A stretch of DNA of 64,000 nt from Actinacidiphila yeochonensis CN732 (lineage in GTDB: Bacteria > Actinomycetota > Actinomycetes > Streptomycetales > Streptomycetaceae): contig NZ_JQNR01000005.1 in the NCBI RefSeq assembly GCF_000745345.1, positions 2,418,001-2,482,000 of the forward strand. Direction: 5' to 3'. The position numbers and the translations under genes are program-made. The notes beneath the pieces were generated by a model. It did no database searches. It saw nothing but the letters and a program-made list of their open reading frames with translations, and was not told where the DNA came from. Position 1 is the stretch's first letter. The number at the start of each line of letters is the position of its first letter. Shown here one piece after another: positions 33,672-42,876 of this stretch.

Positions 33672-35350
33672 ATGGCCAGGCAGTTCCAAAGGGGCCACAA
33701 GGCCAAGATCAGCGATCTGACCGCTGGTACCGACCTCTACGTCGGTGTTCAGATCTCCGCGCCCGGGCTCACCTTCGACATCAGCTGCTTCGGCCTCGAC
33801 GCGGACGAACAGCTCTCCGACGACCGCTACTTCGTCTTCTTCAACCAGCCGAAGTCGCCTGAGGAGTCGATCCAGCTGCTCGGCCCCCAGGCCGGCGACA
33901 CCGAGTCCTTCCGGGTCACCCTGGAGCGCGTCCCGCCGGCGGTGCGGAAGCTGTCGTTCACGGCGACCATCGACGGTGACGGCCAGATGTCGCGGATCGG
34001 CCCCGGGTACATCCGCCTGGTGGCCGGTGGTGAGGAGGTCGCCCGCTACGCCTTCGACGGCTCGGAGTTCAGCACCGAGCGCGCGGTGATGCTCGCCGAC
34101 GTCTACTTCAAGGACGTGTGGCGCTTCGCCGCCGTGGGCCAGGGGTTCGACGGCGGACTGGCCGCCCTGTTGCGCAACTTCGGCGGGGAGGTGGCCGAGG
34201 ACGAGCCGGCCGCCGAGCCCGCTCCGCAGGACGCCCCCGGCTTCGCCCCGCCGCCGGGTGGCCCGGCACCCGCGTTCGCCCCGCCGCCGGGCGGTGCCAC
34301 CGCGCCGCCCCTCCACCGCCGCCGCCCTTCGGCGCCCCGCGGCGGGCGCCCGGTCCCGCCGCCCCTCCCGGCCCCGCCGCGCCGACCCCACCGCCCCTGC
34401 CGCCGCTGCCCGCCCCCACGGCCGAGCAGCCTGGTCCCACCCCGCCGCTCGCGCCGGCCGAACCGTCGCTCCATCAGGCGCCCACGGTCATCGCCCCGCT
34501 GGGCGCCCCCGTCCCCCAGGCGCCGCCGTTCGGCCAACTGCCGCCTCCGGTGCCGCCGCCCGGGGGCGGGTTCGGCCAACCCCCGAGCGTGGCGCCGCCG
34601 TTCCCGCAGCAGCCCGCCTTCGGGTCCCAGCCGCCGGCGGCCCCGGGCGGCCGGCCCGCCTACACCGTCCCCACGCCCACCGTGGCCACCGGGCTGGCCG
34701 TGTCCCTGCGGAAGTACGGGGAACAGCCCGACGGCCAGCGCTGGACGCAGCAGAACCCGAAGATGATGCGCGCCGACCTCGGCGTGGGCGGCGGCCAGCC
34801 GGTCCTCGCCCGCCAGGGCGCCATGGTGCTCTACCAGGGCAAGGTCGACTTCGCCTACAAGGGGGCCGGCTTCCGGGGCCGTGTCGTGGGCAGCATGACC
34901 GGCCAGGAGATGCAGCTGATGCGCTGCACCGGCGGCGGGCAGGTCTTCTTCGCCGACAACGCCTCCTACCTCTTCCCGATCGAGCTCCAGGGGGACGCGA
35001 TCTGCGTCTCGGCGGAGAACGTGCTGGCCTTCGACGAGGGCCTCGAACACGAGGTGCGGCGGATCGACGGCCACGGCATCCCGGGCGGCGCCCTGTTCAC
35101 GATGCAGTTCCAGGGCACCGGCACCGTGGTGGTCAAGACGCACGGCGTGCCGGTGGTGCTGCCGGTCACGCCCACCACGTACGCCGACAGCAACGCCGTC
35201 GTCGCCTGGTCGGCTGCCTCCCAGGTGATCGTCTCCAGCCAGGTGCGGCTGCGCCGCAGCGCCTATCCCGGCCACAGCGGGGAGACGGTGAACCTCCAGT
35301 TCCGCGGCGCCCCCGGCAACTTCATCGTCGTCCAGCCCTACGAGGTGTGA
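33672..35350 (+). CDS. TerD-AIM24 fusion protein, frame broken in the proline linker
   Basis: N-terminal TerD domain, residues 1-170: KAKISDLTAGTDLYVGVQIS, FDISCFGLDADEQLSDD, FVFFNQPKSPE and the calcium-type strands FDGSEFSTERAVMLADVYFKD WRFAAVGQGFDGGL (read as two blocks). A proline-rich linker follows, then an AIM24 domain (LARQGAMVLYQGKVDF, LMRCTGGGQVFFAD, VLAFDEGL, VVLPVTPTTY) ending NFIVVQPYEV. The two domains are in different frames; adding one C to the CCCC run near 34308-34311 makes the linker APPPPPPPPFGAP and joins them into about 560 aa. TerD proteins bind calcium and act in stress or phage response; AIM24 function is unknown. First gene of a three-gene operon. Confidence 0.82.
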
Positions 35351-35355
35351 CCGCA

Positions 35356-36039
35356 GTGGACCAGCAGATGATCGCGGGCTACGCCCCCACGCCGCCGGCC
35401 GCGCGGATGGAGAACCACGGGTCCTCGATGCTCAGGGTGGCCATGGCCACCGGCCAGGACCTCTACGCCCGCACCGGGTCGATGGTCGCCTACGAGGGCT
35501 TCATCCAGTACGAGCCGAACCCGCCGGCCATACGGCAGATGGCGGCGTCCTGGCTGACCGGGGAGGGCGCCCCGGTCATGAAGTGCAGCGGCGACGGCCT
35601 GCTCTACCTCGCCGACTACGGTGCCGACGTGGTCTGCCTCAGCCTGGACAACGAGTCGGTGTCGGTCAACGGCACCAACCTGCTGGCCTTCGACGCGCAC
35701 CTCCAGTGGGGCGTGGAGCGGGTCAAGGGGCTGGCCCAGCTGGCCGGGCAGGGCCTGTTCAACGTCGGGGTGTCCGGCACCGGCTGGGTGGCCATCACCT
35801 CCCGCGGCACCCCCGTCGTGGTCGACTGCGGGCGGGGGGCGGACGAGACGTGCGTCGACCCCGACGCCCTGGTGGCCTGGTCGTCCGGCCTGAAGATGAA
35901 GGCCAAGCGTAGCTTCAAGGCGTCGTCACTCATCGGACGCGGCAGCGGGGAGGCGTTCCAGATCGCCTTCTCCGGACAGGGCTTCGTGGTCGTACAGCCC
36001 AGCGAGGACAGCACCGACCGGCTCCGGGCCCGGGGCTGA
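35356..36039 (+). CDS. AIM24 family protein
   Basis: 227 aa, single AIM24 domain of beta-strands: RTGSMVAYEGFIQYEP, VMKCSGDGLLYLADYGADV, VNGTNLLAFDAHLQWGVE, LFNVGVSGTGWVAITSRG and FSGQGFVVVQPSE. The repeated glycine-rich turns match the TRAP-like fold of this family. GTG 35356 was chosen because GAGGTG lies eight bases upstream, within the end of the previous gene; GTG 35347 is an alternative. The three consecutive genes share this domain and probably form hetero-oligomers. No catalytic residues are known. Confidence 0.88.
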   Translation: MDQQMIAGYAPTPPAARMENHGSSMLRVAMATGQDLYARTGSMVAYEGFIQYEPNPPAIRQMAASWLTGEGAPVMKCSGDGLLYLADYGADVVCLSLDNESVSVNGTNLLAFDAHLQWGVERVKGLAQLAGQGLFNVGVSGTGWVAITSRGTPVVVDCGRGADETCVDPDALVAWSSGLKMKAKRSFKASSLIGRGSGEAFQIAFSGQGFVVVQPSEDSTDRLRARG

Positions 36040-36056
36040 AGGGAGCGGGGAACACC

Positions 36057-36803
36057 GTGCAGAGCCCGATTTTCGCCTACACCGAGGTCCAGAACCAGGA
36101 CCACTACAGCCTGCAGAACTCCTACATGCTGCGGGTCCGCCTCGACGGCAACACCGGCCCCGACTGCCTGGCCCGCAAGGGGTCCATGGTCGCCTACGAG
36201 GGCATGGTCGAGTTCGACGCCGAGTACCAGACCCGCAACCAGCGGAGGGCGCGCCGGGCCACCGGGGAGGGCCTGGACCTGATGCGCTGCTCCGGCCAGG
36301 GGACGGTCTACCTCGCCAACCTCGCCCAGCAGATCCACATCGTCGACGTCGACCACGACGGGCTGACCGTCGACAGCGCCTACGTGCTCGCCCTGGACTC
36401 GGGGCTGCACTGGGACGTCGTCGCCGTCGACACGCAGTTCGGCCTGTCCGGCACGGGCAAGTACAACCTGGTGATCTCGGGCCAGGGCAAGGTGGCCCTG
36501 ATGACCTCGGGCAAGCCGCTGATGATGCCCGTCACCCCGCAGACGTACGTCTCCTGTGACTCGGACGCCGTGGTGGCGTGGTCGACCCCGCTGCGGGTCC
36601 AGATGCAGGCGCAGACCAGCAGCTCGTCGGTCTTCCGCCGCCGCGGCAACACCGGCGAGGGCTGGGAGCTCAACTTCGTCGGCGAGGGGTACGCCCTGGT
36701 GCAGCCCAGCGAGCAGATGCCGCCGCAGAACGCGGACCTGCACGGACTGCGCGGCCAGTTCGGCGGCCGCCCGTCCGGCGGCGGCAGCGCCTGGGGCGGC
36801 TGA
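36057..36803 (+). CDS. AIM24 family protein
   Basis: 248 aa, paralogue of the preceding gene: LARKGSMVAYEGMVEF, LMRCSGQGTVYLANL, VDSAYVLALDSGLHWDV, KYNLVISGQGKVALM, KPLMMPVTPQTYV and GEGYALVQPSE. It ends in a short glycine-rich tail (GGRPSGGGSAWGG). GTG 36057, 18 bases after the previous stop. Last gene of the TerD-AIM24 operon; a perfect hairpin follows at 36831. Function unknown. Confidence 0.88.
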   Translation: MQSPIFAYTEVQNQDHYSLQNSYMLRVRLDGNTGPDCLARKGSMVAYEGMVEFDAEYQTRNQRRARRATGEGLDLMRCSGQGTVYLANLAQQIHIVDVDHDGLTVDSAYVLALDSGLHWDVVAVDTQFGLSGTGKYNLVISGQGKVALMTSGKPLMMPVTPQTYVSCDSDAVVAWSTPLRVQMQAQTSSSSVFRRRGNTGEGWELNFVGEGYALVQPSEQMPPQNADLHGLRGQFGGRPSGGGSAWGG

Positions 36804-36830
36804 GTCCGCGCGGCGCCCGGGACGAACGCC

Positions 36831-36863
36831 GGGTCCGCGCGGGCGGTGAGCCCGCGCGGACCC
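36831..36863. terminator. Bidirectional terminator between AIM24 and Nudix genes
   Basis: Perfect 14-bp arms 36831-36844 and 36850-36863 with a five-base loop, between convergent genes. Confidence 0.85.
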
Positions 36864-36879
36864 TGGGCGCCTGCTCGGG

Positions 36880-37410
36880 CTACAGCAGCGCCCGGGTCTG
36901 CTCCAGCAGGCTGGTGACCGATCCGTCGGCCACCTCGGCGACCTCGTCGAAGCGGAACCAGCGCAGCTCCAGCGACTCGTCGCTCAGCGTCTCGACCGCG
37001 CCCCGCGGTGCCACCGCGGCGTACCGGACGTCCAGGTGCCAGGCGCACGGGGTGAGGTGGCGGTCCAGCTGGACCGGTTCGGGAACCAGCAGGCGCAGGT
37101 CCGCTATGCCGGACTCCTCGACGCCCTCGCGCAGGGCCGCCGCCGCGAGGGAGGTGTCCTCGGGCTCGCAGTGGCCGCCGGTCTGCAGCCACATGCGCAG
37201 CTTCGCGTGGAGGGTCAGCAGCACCCGCTCGCGGTCCGCGTCCAGGATCAGCACCCCGGCTGTCAGGTGGCCGTCCCCGCACGCCCTGGCCATGGCGTCG
37301 GGGTAGGCCTCCAGGTGGGTCAGGAAGTCGCCGCGCAGGGCGGCCTGACCGGAGTCGGGCGCACCCCAGCCCGACAGGACGCGTACGGCGTCCTCCCTCA
37401 GGGCGGTCAT
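36880..37410 (-). CDS. Nudix hydrolase
   Basis: 176 aa, cytosolic pyrophosphohydrolase of unknown substrate. The Nudix box is GGHCEPEDTSLA then REGVEESG, matching G-x5-E-x7-RE-x2-EE-x-G. Flanking strands are HLTAGVLILDADRERVLLT, LDVRYAAVAPRG and ELRWFRFDEV. Its ATG overlaps the stop of the upstream metalloprotease by four bases on the minus strand, so they are co-translated. The N-terminal 45 residues (REDAVRVLSGWGAPD) are typical of actinobacterial members. Confidence 0.9.
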   Translation of the reverse strand: MTALREDAVRVLSGWGAPDSGQAALRGDFLTHLEAYPDAMARACGDGHLTAGVLILDADRERVLLTLHAKLRMWLQTGGHCEPEDTSLAAAALREGVEESGIADLRLLVPEPVQLDRHLTPCAWHLDVRYAAVAPRGAVETLSDESLELRWFRFDEVAEVADGSVTSLLEQTRALL

Positions 37411-38942
37411 CGGCCGCTACCGCCTTCCTGGGAGCCGCGGCCGGTGCCGTCCTCCCCGTCCTCGTGGGAGCCCTCGTCGCCGCCGGCGTCCTTGGCCGTC
37501 CCGGTGTCCTTGGTCTCCCCGGTGTCCTCGGCGTCGTCCCCGGTGTCCTTGGGGGCGGTGTCCTTGGAGAGCGCGTCCTTGGACACGCCGCCGCCGGCCG
37601 CCTCGCCGAGCAGCTTGTCGAGCTCCGAGAAGTCCAGCGTGTCGCGGTGGACGAAGCCGTCGGGGTCGTCCAGGTCCGAGGCGGTCGGCAGCATGTCCGG
37701 GTGCGCCCACAGGCCGTCGCGGCCCTCCACGCCGCGCGCGTCGGCGAGCGAGGCCCACAGCCGGGAGGCGTCCCGCAGCCGTCGCGGGCGCAGTTCGAGG
37801 CCGATCAGGGTGGCGAAGGTCTGCTCCGCGGGGCCGCCGGTCGCCCGGCGCCGCCGCAGCGTCTCCCGCAGTGCCCCCGCCGACGGCAGGTGCGGTGCGG
37901 CGGCGGCGTGCACGACCGCGTCGACCCAGCCCTCGACCAGCGCCAGGGCCGTCTCCAGTCGGGCCAGCGCCGCCTTCTGGGCCGGGGTGTCCTCGGGCTG
38001 GAACATGCCCTGCTGGAGTGCCTCCTGGAGCTGCTCGGGCTGCGTCGGGTCCAGCTGGCCGACGGCCTCCTCCAGGCGGGCGGTGTCGACCTTGATGCCC
38101 CGGGCGTAGCCCTCCACGGCGCCGAAGAGGTGGGCCCGAAGCCACGGTACGTGGGCGAAGAGCCGCTGGTGCGCGGCCTCCCGCAGCGCCAGGTACAGCC
38201 GGACCTCCTCGGTGGGGATGCCCAGGCCCTCGCCGAAGGCGGCCACGTTGGCCGGCAGCAGGGCGGCGCGCCCGGCGGGGCCCAGCGGCAGCCCGACGTC
38301 GGTGGAGCCGACGACCTCGCCGGCCAGGGTGCCGAGCGCCTGCCCGATCTGGGCGCCGAACATCGCGCCGCCCATGGAGCGCATCATGCCCAGCAGCGGC
38401 CCGGAGACCGCCTGCATCTCCTCCGGCAGCACGTCGCCCATGGCGCCCGCCACCCGCTCGGCGACCGGGTCGACCAGGTCCTTCCACACCGGCAGCGTGG
38501 CCTCGACCCACTCGGCGCGGCTCCAGGCCACGGCGGAGTTGGCCCCGGAGGGCAGCGAGGTCACGCCGTCCAGCCAGAGGTCGGCCAGGCGGACGGCCTC
38601 CTCGACCCAGGAGCGGTCGGCGCGTCCCACACTGCTGTCCTTCACGCCGTCCGGGGTGCCCTGGGCGACGGTCTGGCGGGCGATGTCCTTGGCCATGTCC
38701 CAGTTCACCGGGCCGCCCTCATAGGAGAGCATCTGGCCCAGCTGCTGGAAGGCGGCCCCCAGGTCACCGGGGTTGAGGTTGCCGAACATGGCCGCGAAGG
38801 GGTTGTCCCCGCCGGAGCCGAGCGGACCGGCGCCGCCGAAGCCGAAGGGGTTCGAGCCCCCGCCACGCCCGGGCTGCTTGCCCTCGTCCCCGTCCTCGGG
38901 CTCCTCGGGAGGGACGCCGAATCCGAATGGGATGTCACTCAC
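37407..38942 (-). CDS. DUF2342 zinc-dependent metalloprotease-like protein
   Basis: 511 aa member of the DUF2342 / coenzyme-F420-associated family, widely kept in actinobacteria. It opens with glycine-rich sequence (FGFGVPPEEP, NPFGFGGAG) and has a central helical domain with GAMFGAQIGQALGTLAGEV, EGLGIPTEEVRLYLALREAAHQRLF (read as two blocks; the EAAHQR helix is the zinc-peptidase-like motif), HVPWLRAHLFGAVEGYARG and WVDAVVHAAAAPHLP. A charged low-complexity tail rich in KDTG and DE follows. GTG 38942 with GAGGAAT upstream. Activity has not been shown from sequence; the canonical HExxH is replaced. Confidence 0.85.
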   Translation of the reverse strand: MSDIPFGFGVPPEEPEDGDEGKQPGRGGGSNPFGFGGAGPLGSGGDNPFAAMFGNLNPGDLGAAFQQLGQMLSYEGGPVNWDMAKDIARQTVAQGTPDGVKDSSVGRADRSWVEEAVRLADLWLDGVTSLPSGANSAVAWSRAEWVEATLPVWKDLVDPVAERVAGAMGDVLPEEMQAVSGPLLGMMRSMGGAMFGAQIGQALGTLAGEVVGSTDVGLPLGPAGRAALLPANVAAFGEGLGIPTEEVRLYLALREAAHQRLFAHVPWLRAHLFGAVEGYARGIKVDTARLEEAVGQLDPTQPEQLQEALQQGMFQPEDTPAQKAALARLETALALVEGWVDAVVHAAAAPHLPSAGALRETLRRRRATGGPAEQTFATLIGLELRPRRLRDASRLWASLADARGVEGRDGLWAHPDMLPTASDLDDPDGFVHRDTLDFSELDKLLGEAAGGGVSKDALSKDTAPKDTGDDAEDTGETKDTGTAKDAGGDEGSHEDGEDGTGRGSQEGGSGR

Positions 38943-38991
38943 GGGATTCCTCGGATCTGTCTCGGGTTGTGTCGGGCACTACCTCCAGCCT

Positions 38992-39156
38992 AAGGGCTGT
39001 CCGGTGATCCCCAGCGGGCTCCCGACGCCGGCTGCGGCCGCCGGCGGCGTCGTCCGCTCGTCCGGGTACGACCCGGTACGAGGACGACCCTCCGCCGTGC
39101 GATCGACCGCATCCGACGCCGCTGGCCGATCCGCTGGGGATTACGGGACAACCCTT
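38992..39156. mobile_element. MITE-like inverted-repeat element
   Basis: Terminal inverted repeats of 26 bp: left 38992-39017, right 39131-39156, differing at only four or so positions; the left end reads AAGGGCTGTCCGGTGATCCC. The 113-bp interior has no gene. The size (165 bp) and terminal repeats suit a small non-autonomous element, though a regulatory stem-loop is also possible. It lies between the metalloprotease and SDR genes, which are divergent. Confidence 0.5.
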
Positions 39157-39216
39157 GGACACCTGTCCGGCAGGATGGCTGCGTACGTTATCTGAGACAA
39201 CCGTGGGAGACACCCG

Positions 39217-40320
39217 GTGAGTTCCCCAGAAGGACACGTTCGCCCAGAGCGGAGACCGGGTCGGGCCCGTTCGGGACCGGTGGTGGCGATCACCGGGGCC
39301 GCCTCCGGGGTGGGACGCGCGCTGGCGCTGCGGCTCACCGAGTCCGAGCAGGTCAGGAAGGTCGTCGCGATCGACGAGCGGCGCGGCGACGTGCCCGGGG
39401 CCTCCTGGCGGGTGCTCGACGTGCGCGACCCGGCGATCGCCGAGCGGCTGCGCGGGGCGTCCGTGGTGGTGCACCTGGCGCTCGACCTCGACCTGGACTC
39501 CGACCCCAAGGCGCGTTCCGCCTTCAACGTCCGCGGCACCCAGACCGTGCTCACCGCGGCCGCCGCGGCCGGGGTGCACCGGGTGGTGCTGTGCACCTCC
39601 GCGATGGTCTACGGCGCCCAGGCCGACAACGACGTGCCGCTCGCGGAGGACGCGCCGCTGCGCGCCACCTCCGAGGCGAGTTTCGTCGACGACCTGCTGG
39701 AGATCGAGCGCCTGGGGCGGCGGGCGCCGCGTGCCCACCCCGGGCTGAACGTCACGGTGGTGCGGCCCGCGGTCCTGGTCGGCGGCACCGACACGGCGCT
39801 GACCCGGTACTTCGAGTCGCCCCGGTTGCTGGTGGTGGCGGGCAGCCGCCCGTGCTGGCAGTTCTGCCACGTCGACGACCTGGTGACGGCGCTGGAGTAC
39901 GCGGTGCTGGAGCGGGTCGACGGGGAGATCGCCGTCGGCTGCGACGGCTGGCTGGAGCAGGAGGAGGTCGAGCAGCTGTCGGGCATCCGCCGTATGGAGC
40001 TGCCGCCGGCCGTCGCCTTCGGCGCCGCCTCCCGCCTGCACCGTCTCGGGCTGACCCCCTCGCCCGCCGGCGACCTGGCCTACACCATGCACCCCTGGGT
40101 GGTCAGCGGCAGCAGGCTCTACGAGGCGGGCTGGCGGCCGGCGTGGACCAACGAGGAGGTGCTGGCGGCGCTCCTTGAGGAGGTGGAGGGCCGCAACTCC
40201 GTGGCCGGACGCCGCCTGGGCCGCAAGGACGCCACGACCCTGGGCGCGGCCGGGGCCACTGTGGCCCTGGTCGGCGCCGCCGCGGTGGTGCGCCGGGCGC
40301 GCAAGCGGCGCGGCCTCTGA
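39217..40320 (+). CDS. SDR-family NAD-dependent epimerase-like protein with a C-terminal membrane anchor
   Basis: 367 aa. Extended SDR: VVAITGAASGVGRALALRL (TGxxxGxG, residues about 25-31), a DVRDPA block, VVVHLALDLD, NVRGTQTVLTAA, and LCTSAMVYGAQADND. The YxxxK position is replaced (SFVDDLLEIE), so catalysis is doubtful. A final hydrophobic helix (TLGAAGATVALVGAAAVV) followed by RRARKRRGL suggests anchoring at the membrane. GTG 39217 with GGGAGA upstream. Possibly a binding or regulatory protein rather than an epimerase. Divergent from the DUF2342 gene. Confidence 0.82.
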   Translation: MSSPEGHVRPERRPGRARSGPVVAITGAASGVGRALALRLTESEQVRKVVAIDERRGDVPGASWRVLDVRDPAIAERLRGASVVVHLALDLDLDSDPKARSAFNVRGTQTVLTAAAAAGVHRVVLCTSAMVYGAQADNDVPLAEDAPLRATSEASFVDDLLEIERLGRRAPRAHPGLNVTVVRPAVLVGGTDTALTRYFESPRLLVVAGSRPCWQFCHVDDLVTALEYAVLERVDGEIAVGCDGWLEQEEVEQLSGIRRMELPPAVAFGAASRLHRLGLTPSPAGDLAYTMHPWVVSGSRLYEAGWRPAWTNEEVLAALLEEVEGRNSVAGRRLGRKDATTLGAAGATVALVGAAAVVRRARKRRGL

Positions 40321-40448
40321 CCGAGGCAGCACCCCGCCGCCCCGCCCCCACCGTCCTGCCCGGCGGCTCCGGGGCGCGGGTGGGCTGGAGGCCGCCCGCG
40401 CCCCGGGGGTGTTCCCCGGCGCCGGAGGGCTCCGGTGTATGAGGGAGC

Positions 40449-40958
40449 ATGGGAGGCATGGCACCCCTACCCGCTTCCGCAGGCGGCCCCCGTGCGGCCG
40501 GCGCGTACGACACCGCGGGCGCCGCCGCCGTCCGGCTGCTGGCCGTCCGCGACACCCCGCTGTCCGTGGACGAGGTCCTCGCGGCGGTCGGCGACCCGGC
40601 GGCCGGAGGCACCGCGCTGTTCGTCGGGACGGTACGCGACCACGACGGCCGTCCCGGTGCGTCGGTGACCCGCCTGACCTATACCGCCCACCCCAGCGCC
40701 GAGGCCCAGCTCCTCCGGGTGGCCGAGAAGGTGGCAGCCGACTTCCCGGTGTGCGCGCTGGCCGCGGTGCACCGGGTCGGCGACCTGGCCGTGGGCGACC
40801 TGGCCGTGGTCGTGGCGGTGGCCTGCCCGCACCGGGCGGAGGCGTTCGAGGCCAGCCGGCGGCTCATCGACGACCTCAAGCGCGAGGTTCCGATCTGGAA
40901 GCACCAGGTCTTCGACGACGGCACCGAGGAGTGGGTCGGGGCCGGCGGTCCCTGCTGA
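40449..40958 (+). CDS. moaE: MoaE, large subunit of molybdopterin synthase
   Basis: 169 aa. Transfers sulfur from MoaD-thiocarboxylate to precursor Z to make molybdopterin. Conserved features: TALFVGTVRDHDGRP, LTYTAHPSAEAQL, AAVHRVGDLAVGDLAVVVAVACPHR and the catalytic lysine block LKREVPIWKHQVF. The N-terminal 25 residues are a low-complexity extension. ATG 40449 with GAGGGAG close upstream; ATG 40458 is an alternative. No MoaD sits next to it; MoeZ at 8.1 kb can supply the sulfur-transfer step. Confidence 0.92.
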   Translation: MGGMAPLPASAGGPRAAGAYDTAGAAAVRLLAVRDTPLSVDEVLAAVGDPAAGGTALFVGTVRDHDGRPGASVTRLTYTAHPSAEAQLLRVAEKVAADFPVCALAAVHRVGDLAVGDLAVVVAVACPHRAEAFEASRRLIDDLKREVPIWKHQVFDDGTEEWVGAGGPC

Positions 40959-41180
40959 CGTCCGGGCCCGCCGACGGTCCCTCCCCGCAGCCCCCGACAC
41001 CCCCCGTACCTCCCGATTCGCGCAGGCCACGCCCGCGGGACGCGCCCTCGGGCCGCGGACCGGCCGTTCGTGGGAATCCGGTTGCGTAACCCGAAGGGGC
41101 GGGCGAGCGTTGTCCCACTGAGTGGTTAATCTGCTCATAGGCCCGATTTGGGGCATACGGGTTCGGTTCGGGGAGTTCGT

Positions 41181-41498
41181 GTGGGAGCACTCGTCTGGCT
41201 GCTCATTCCGCTGGCCGCCGCCGTGTCGGCGGCCCTCTGGGGCCGGTGGGCCGCCCGTCGGCGCACCACCGGTGACGGTGCCTCGCTCGCCGGCTACGAG
41301 CGCTTCCGCCAGGCCATGCAGGCCACGACCCCGCCCCCGGCCGGGGGCGCCGGACCCGCCCCCTCTGACGGGCCGGCCCCGGCCCCGGCGAGCGCCAGGC
41401 CCGTACGGAACGCGGACACCGCGCCCCTGCGCCGCACCCTGCCGCAGGAGGGCGAGGAGGACTCACCCCGCGGGCCGGTCGTCGGGCCGGTCCCGTAG
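41181..41498 (+). CDS. Small membrane-anchored hypothetical protein
   Basis: 105 aa. One N-terminal membrane helix (GALVWLLIPLAAAVSAALWG) followed by a basic stop-transfer WAARRRTT, then SLAGYERFRQAMQ and a disordered proline-rich cytoplasmic tail. GTG 41181 was chosen, with GGGGAG upstream. It ends nine bases before the PDZ protease gene, so they are probably co-transcribed. No family recognised. Confidence 0.75.
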   Translation: MGALVWLLIPLAAAVSAALWGRWAARRRTTGDGASLAGYERFRQAMQATTPPPAGGAGPAPSDGPAPAPASARPVRNADTAPLRRTLPQEGEEDSPRGPVVGPVP

Positions 41499-41507
41499 GG
41501 TTCGGGC

Positions 41508-42584
41508 ATGCATGGCCGCACCGCGACGCTGTTCGCATCGACGCTGACGCTCATAGCACTGCTGATCGTGGCCCTGTTGGTGCCCACCCCGTACGCCGAG
41601 ATGTCCCCGGGGCCGACGGTGAACACCCTCGGCACCTATGGCGGCCAGAAGGTGATCGAGATCTCGGGCCGCCAGACGTATCCGACCACCGGCAACCTGA
41701 ACATGACCACGGTCCGGGTGACCGGCGCGGACTACCGGATGAACCTGGTGGAGGCCGTGCTCGGCTGGCTGCGGCACGACGACAAGGTCGTCGAGCACGA
41801 CACCATCTACCCGCAGGGGCAGACCGCCCAGGAAGCCGACCAGGAGAACGCCGAGGAGTTCAGCCAGTCCCAGGACAGCGCGAAGGTGGCCGCCCTGGAG
41901 GAGCTGAAGATCCCCGTGCAGTCACGGGTGATCGTGGCGGCGGTGGTCAAGGGCGGTGCCGCCGAGGGCCTGCTGCACGCCGGCGACGTGGTGAAGGCCG
42001 TCGACGGCCACGCTGTCACGGCGGCCGACCAGGTGGCCACGTTCGTCACCAAGCACCAGCCCGGCGAGAAGACCACCTTCACCGTCGTCCGGGCCGCCGA
42101 CGTGAAGAAGAAGAACCCGCCCACCCAGCAGGTCGCCATCACCACCCGCACCTCGGACGACGACGGTGCCAAGCGGGCCGTGGTGGGCATCCAGGCGGGC
42201 GTGGAGCACCTGTTCCCGTTCACCATCAACATCCGGCTCGCCGACGTCGGCGGCCCGAGCGCCGGAATGATGTTCGCACTGGGGATCATCGACAAGCTCA
42301 CCCCCGGCAGCCTGACCGGCGGCGCCTTCGTGGCCGGCACCGGCACCATCGACGACAACGGCACGGTGGGCCCGATCGGCGGCATCAGCCTCAAGACCAT
42401 CGGCGCGCGTGACAAGGGAGCCAAGTACTTCCTCACCCCGGCCGACAACTGCGAGGAGGCCGCCAAGGACATCCCCTCCGGCCTCACCCTGGTCAAGGTG
42501 AAGACGCTGAACGACGCCATGGACGCCCTCAAGGACATCCGCGGCGGCAACACCTCCGCGCTGCCCAGCTGCACCAAGAGCTGA
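41508..42584 (+). CDS. Membrane-anchored PDZ / Lon-like serine protease
   Basis: 358 aa. An N-terminal membrane anchor (TLFASTLTLIALLIVALL) is followed by PTPYAEMSPGPTVNTLG and a PDZ domain (VVKGGAAEGLLHAGDVVKAV, KTTFTVVRA). The C-terminal Lon-type protease domain has the serine in ADVGGPSAGMMFALG (about 252) and the lysine partner in PIGGISLKTIGARDKGAKY (about 295). This is the YlbL-like family; the mycobacterial counterpart lies near its UPF0182 gene. Faces the outside of the membrane; probably trims envelope proteins. ATG 41508. Confidence 0.92.
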   Translation: MHGRTATLFASTLTLIALLIVALLVPTPYAEMSPGPTVNTLGTYGGQKVIEISGRQTYPTTGNLNMTTVRVTGADYRMNLVEAVLGWLRHDDKVVEHDTIYPQGQTAQEADQENAEEFSQSQDSAKVAALEELKIPVQSRVIVAAVVKGGAAEGLLHAGDVVKAVDGHAVTAADQVATFVTKHQPGEKTTFTVVRAADVKKKNPPTQQVAITTRTSDDDGAKRAVVGIQAGVEHLFPFTINIRLADVGGPSAGMMFALGIIDKLTPGSLTGGAFVAGTGTIDDNGTVGPIGGISLKTIGARDKGAKYFLTPADNCEEAAKDIPSGLTLVKVKTLNDAMDALKDIRGGNTSALPSCTKS

Positions 42585-42599
42585 GCTGGGTCCTGGCCC

Positions 42600-42860
42600 C
42601 TCCTGCGTCCCCCGGAGCCGGCCGTGAGGCTTCCCGCGTCCTAAGAGACCGGGTCCCGCTGAGAGACCGGGTCCCGCCTCCTGTGAGGCTGGGCCGCGTC
42701 CCAGGTGGCCGGGCCCGTCCGGCCTCATAGGACGCCAGCCCGATCCGGCCGCCAGGGAGGCCGGCCCGTCCGGCCGCCTATGCCGCGGGGGCTCCGGCCT
42801 CGTAGCCGGCCTCCTACGGCCGGACGGCCGCCCCAGGGGGCCGGGCCGGAGCGGCACCCG
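42600..42860. repeat. Cluster of short imperfect GC repeats after the protease gene
   Basis: Gene-free region with a tandem GAGAGACCGGGTCCCGC doublet (about 42645-42680), several GGCCGGCCCGTCCGGCC blocks and the motif GCGTCCCAGGTGGCC near 42696. The motif GCGTCCTAGGTGGCC also occurs inside adnA near 14781. Confidence 0.6.
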
Positions 42861-42876
42861 CGCCATGGTGGCCTGG

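Noticed and set aside
41072..41110. SigR-like GGGAAT upstream of the small membrane protein gene
   Set aside because: No GTT at the required 18-base distance; the nearest GTTs are at wrong spacings.
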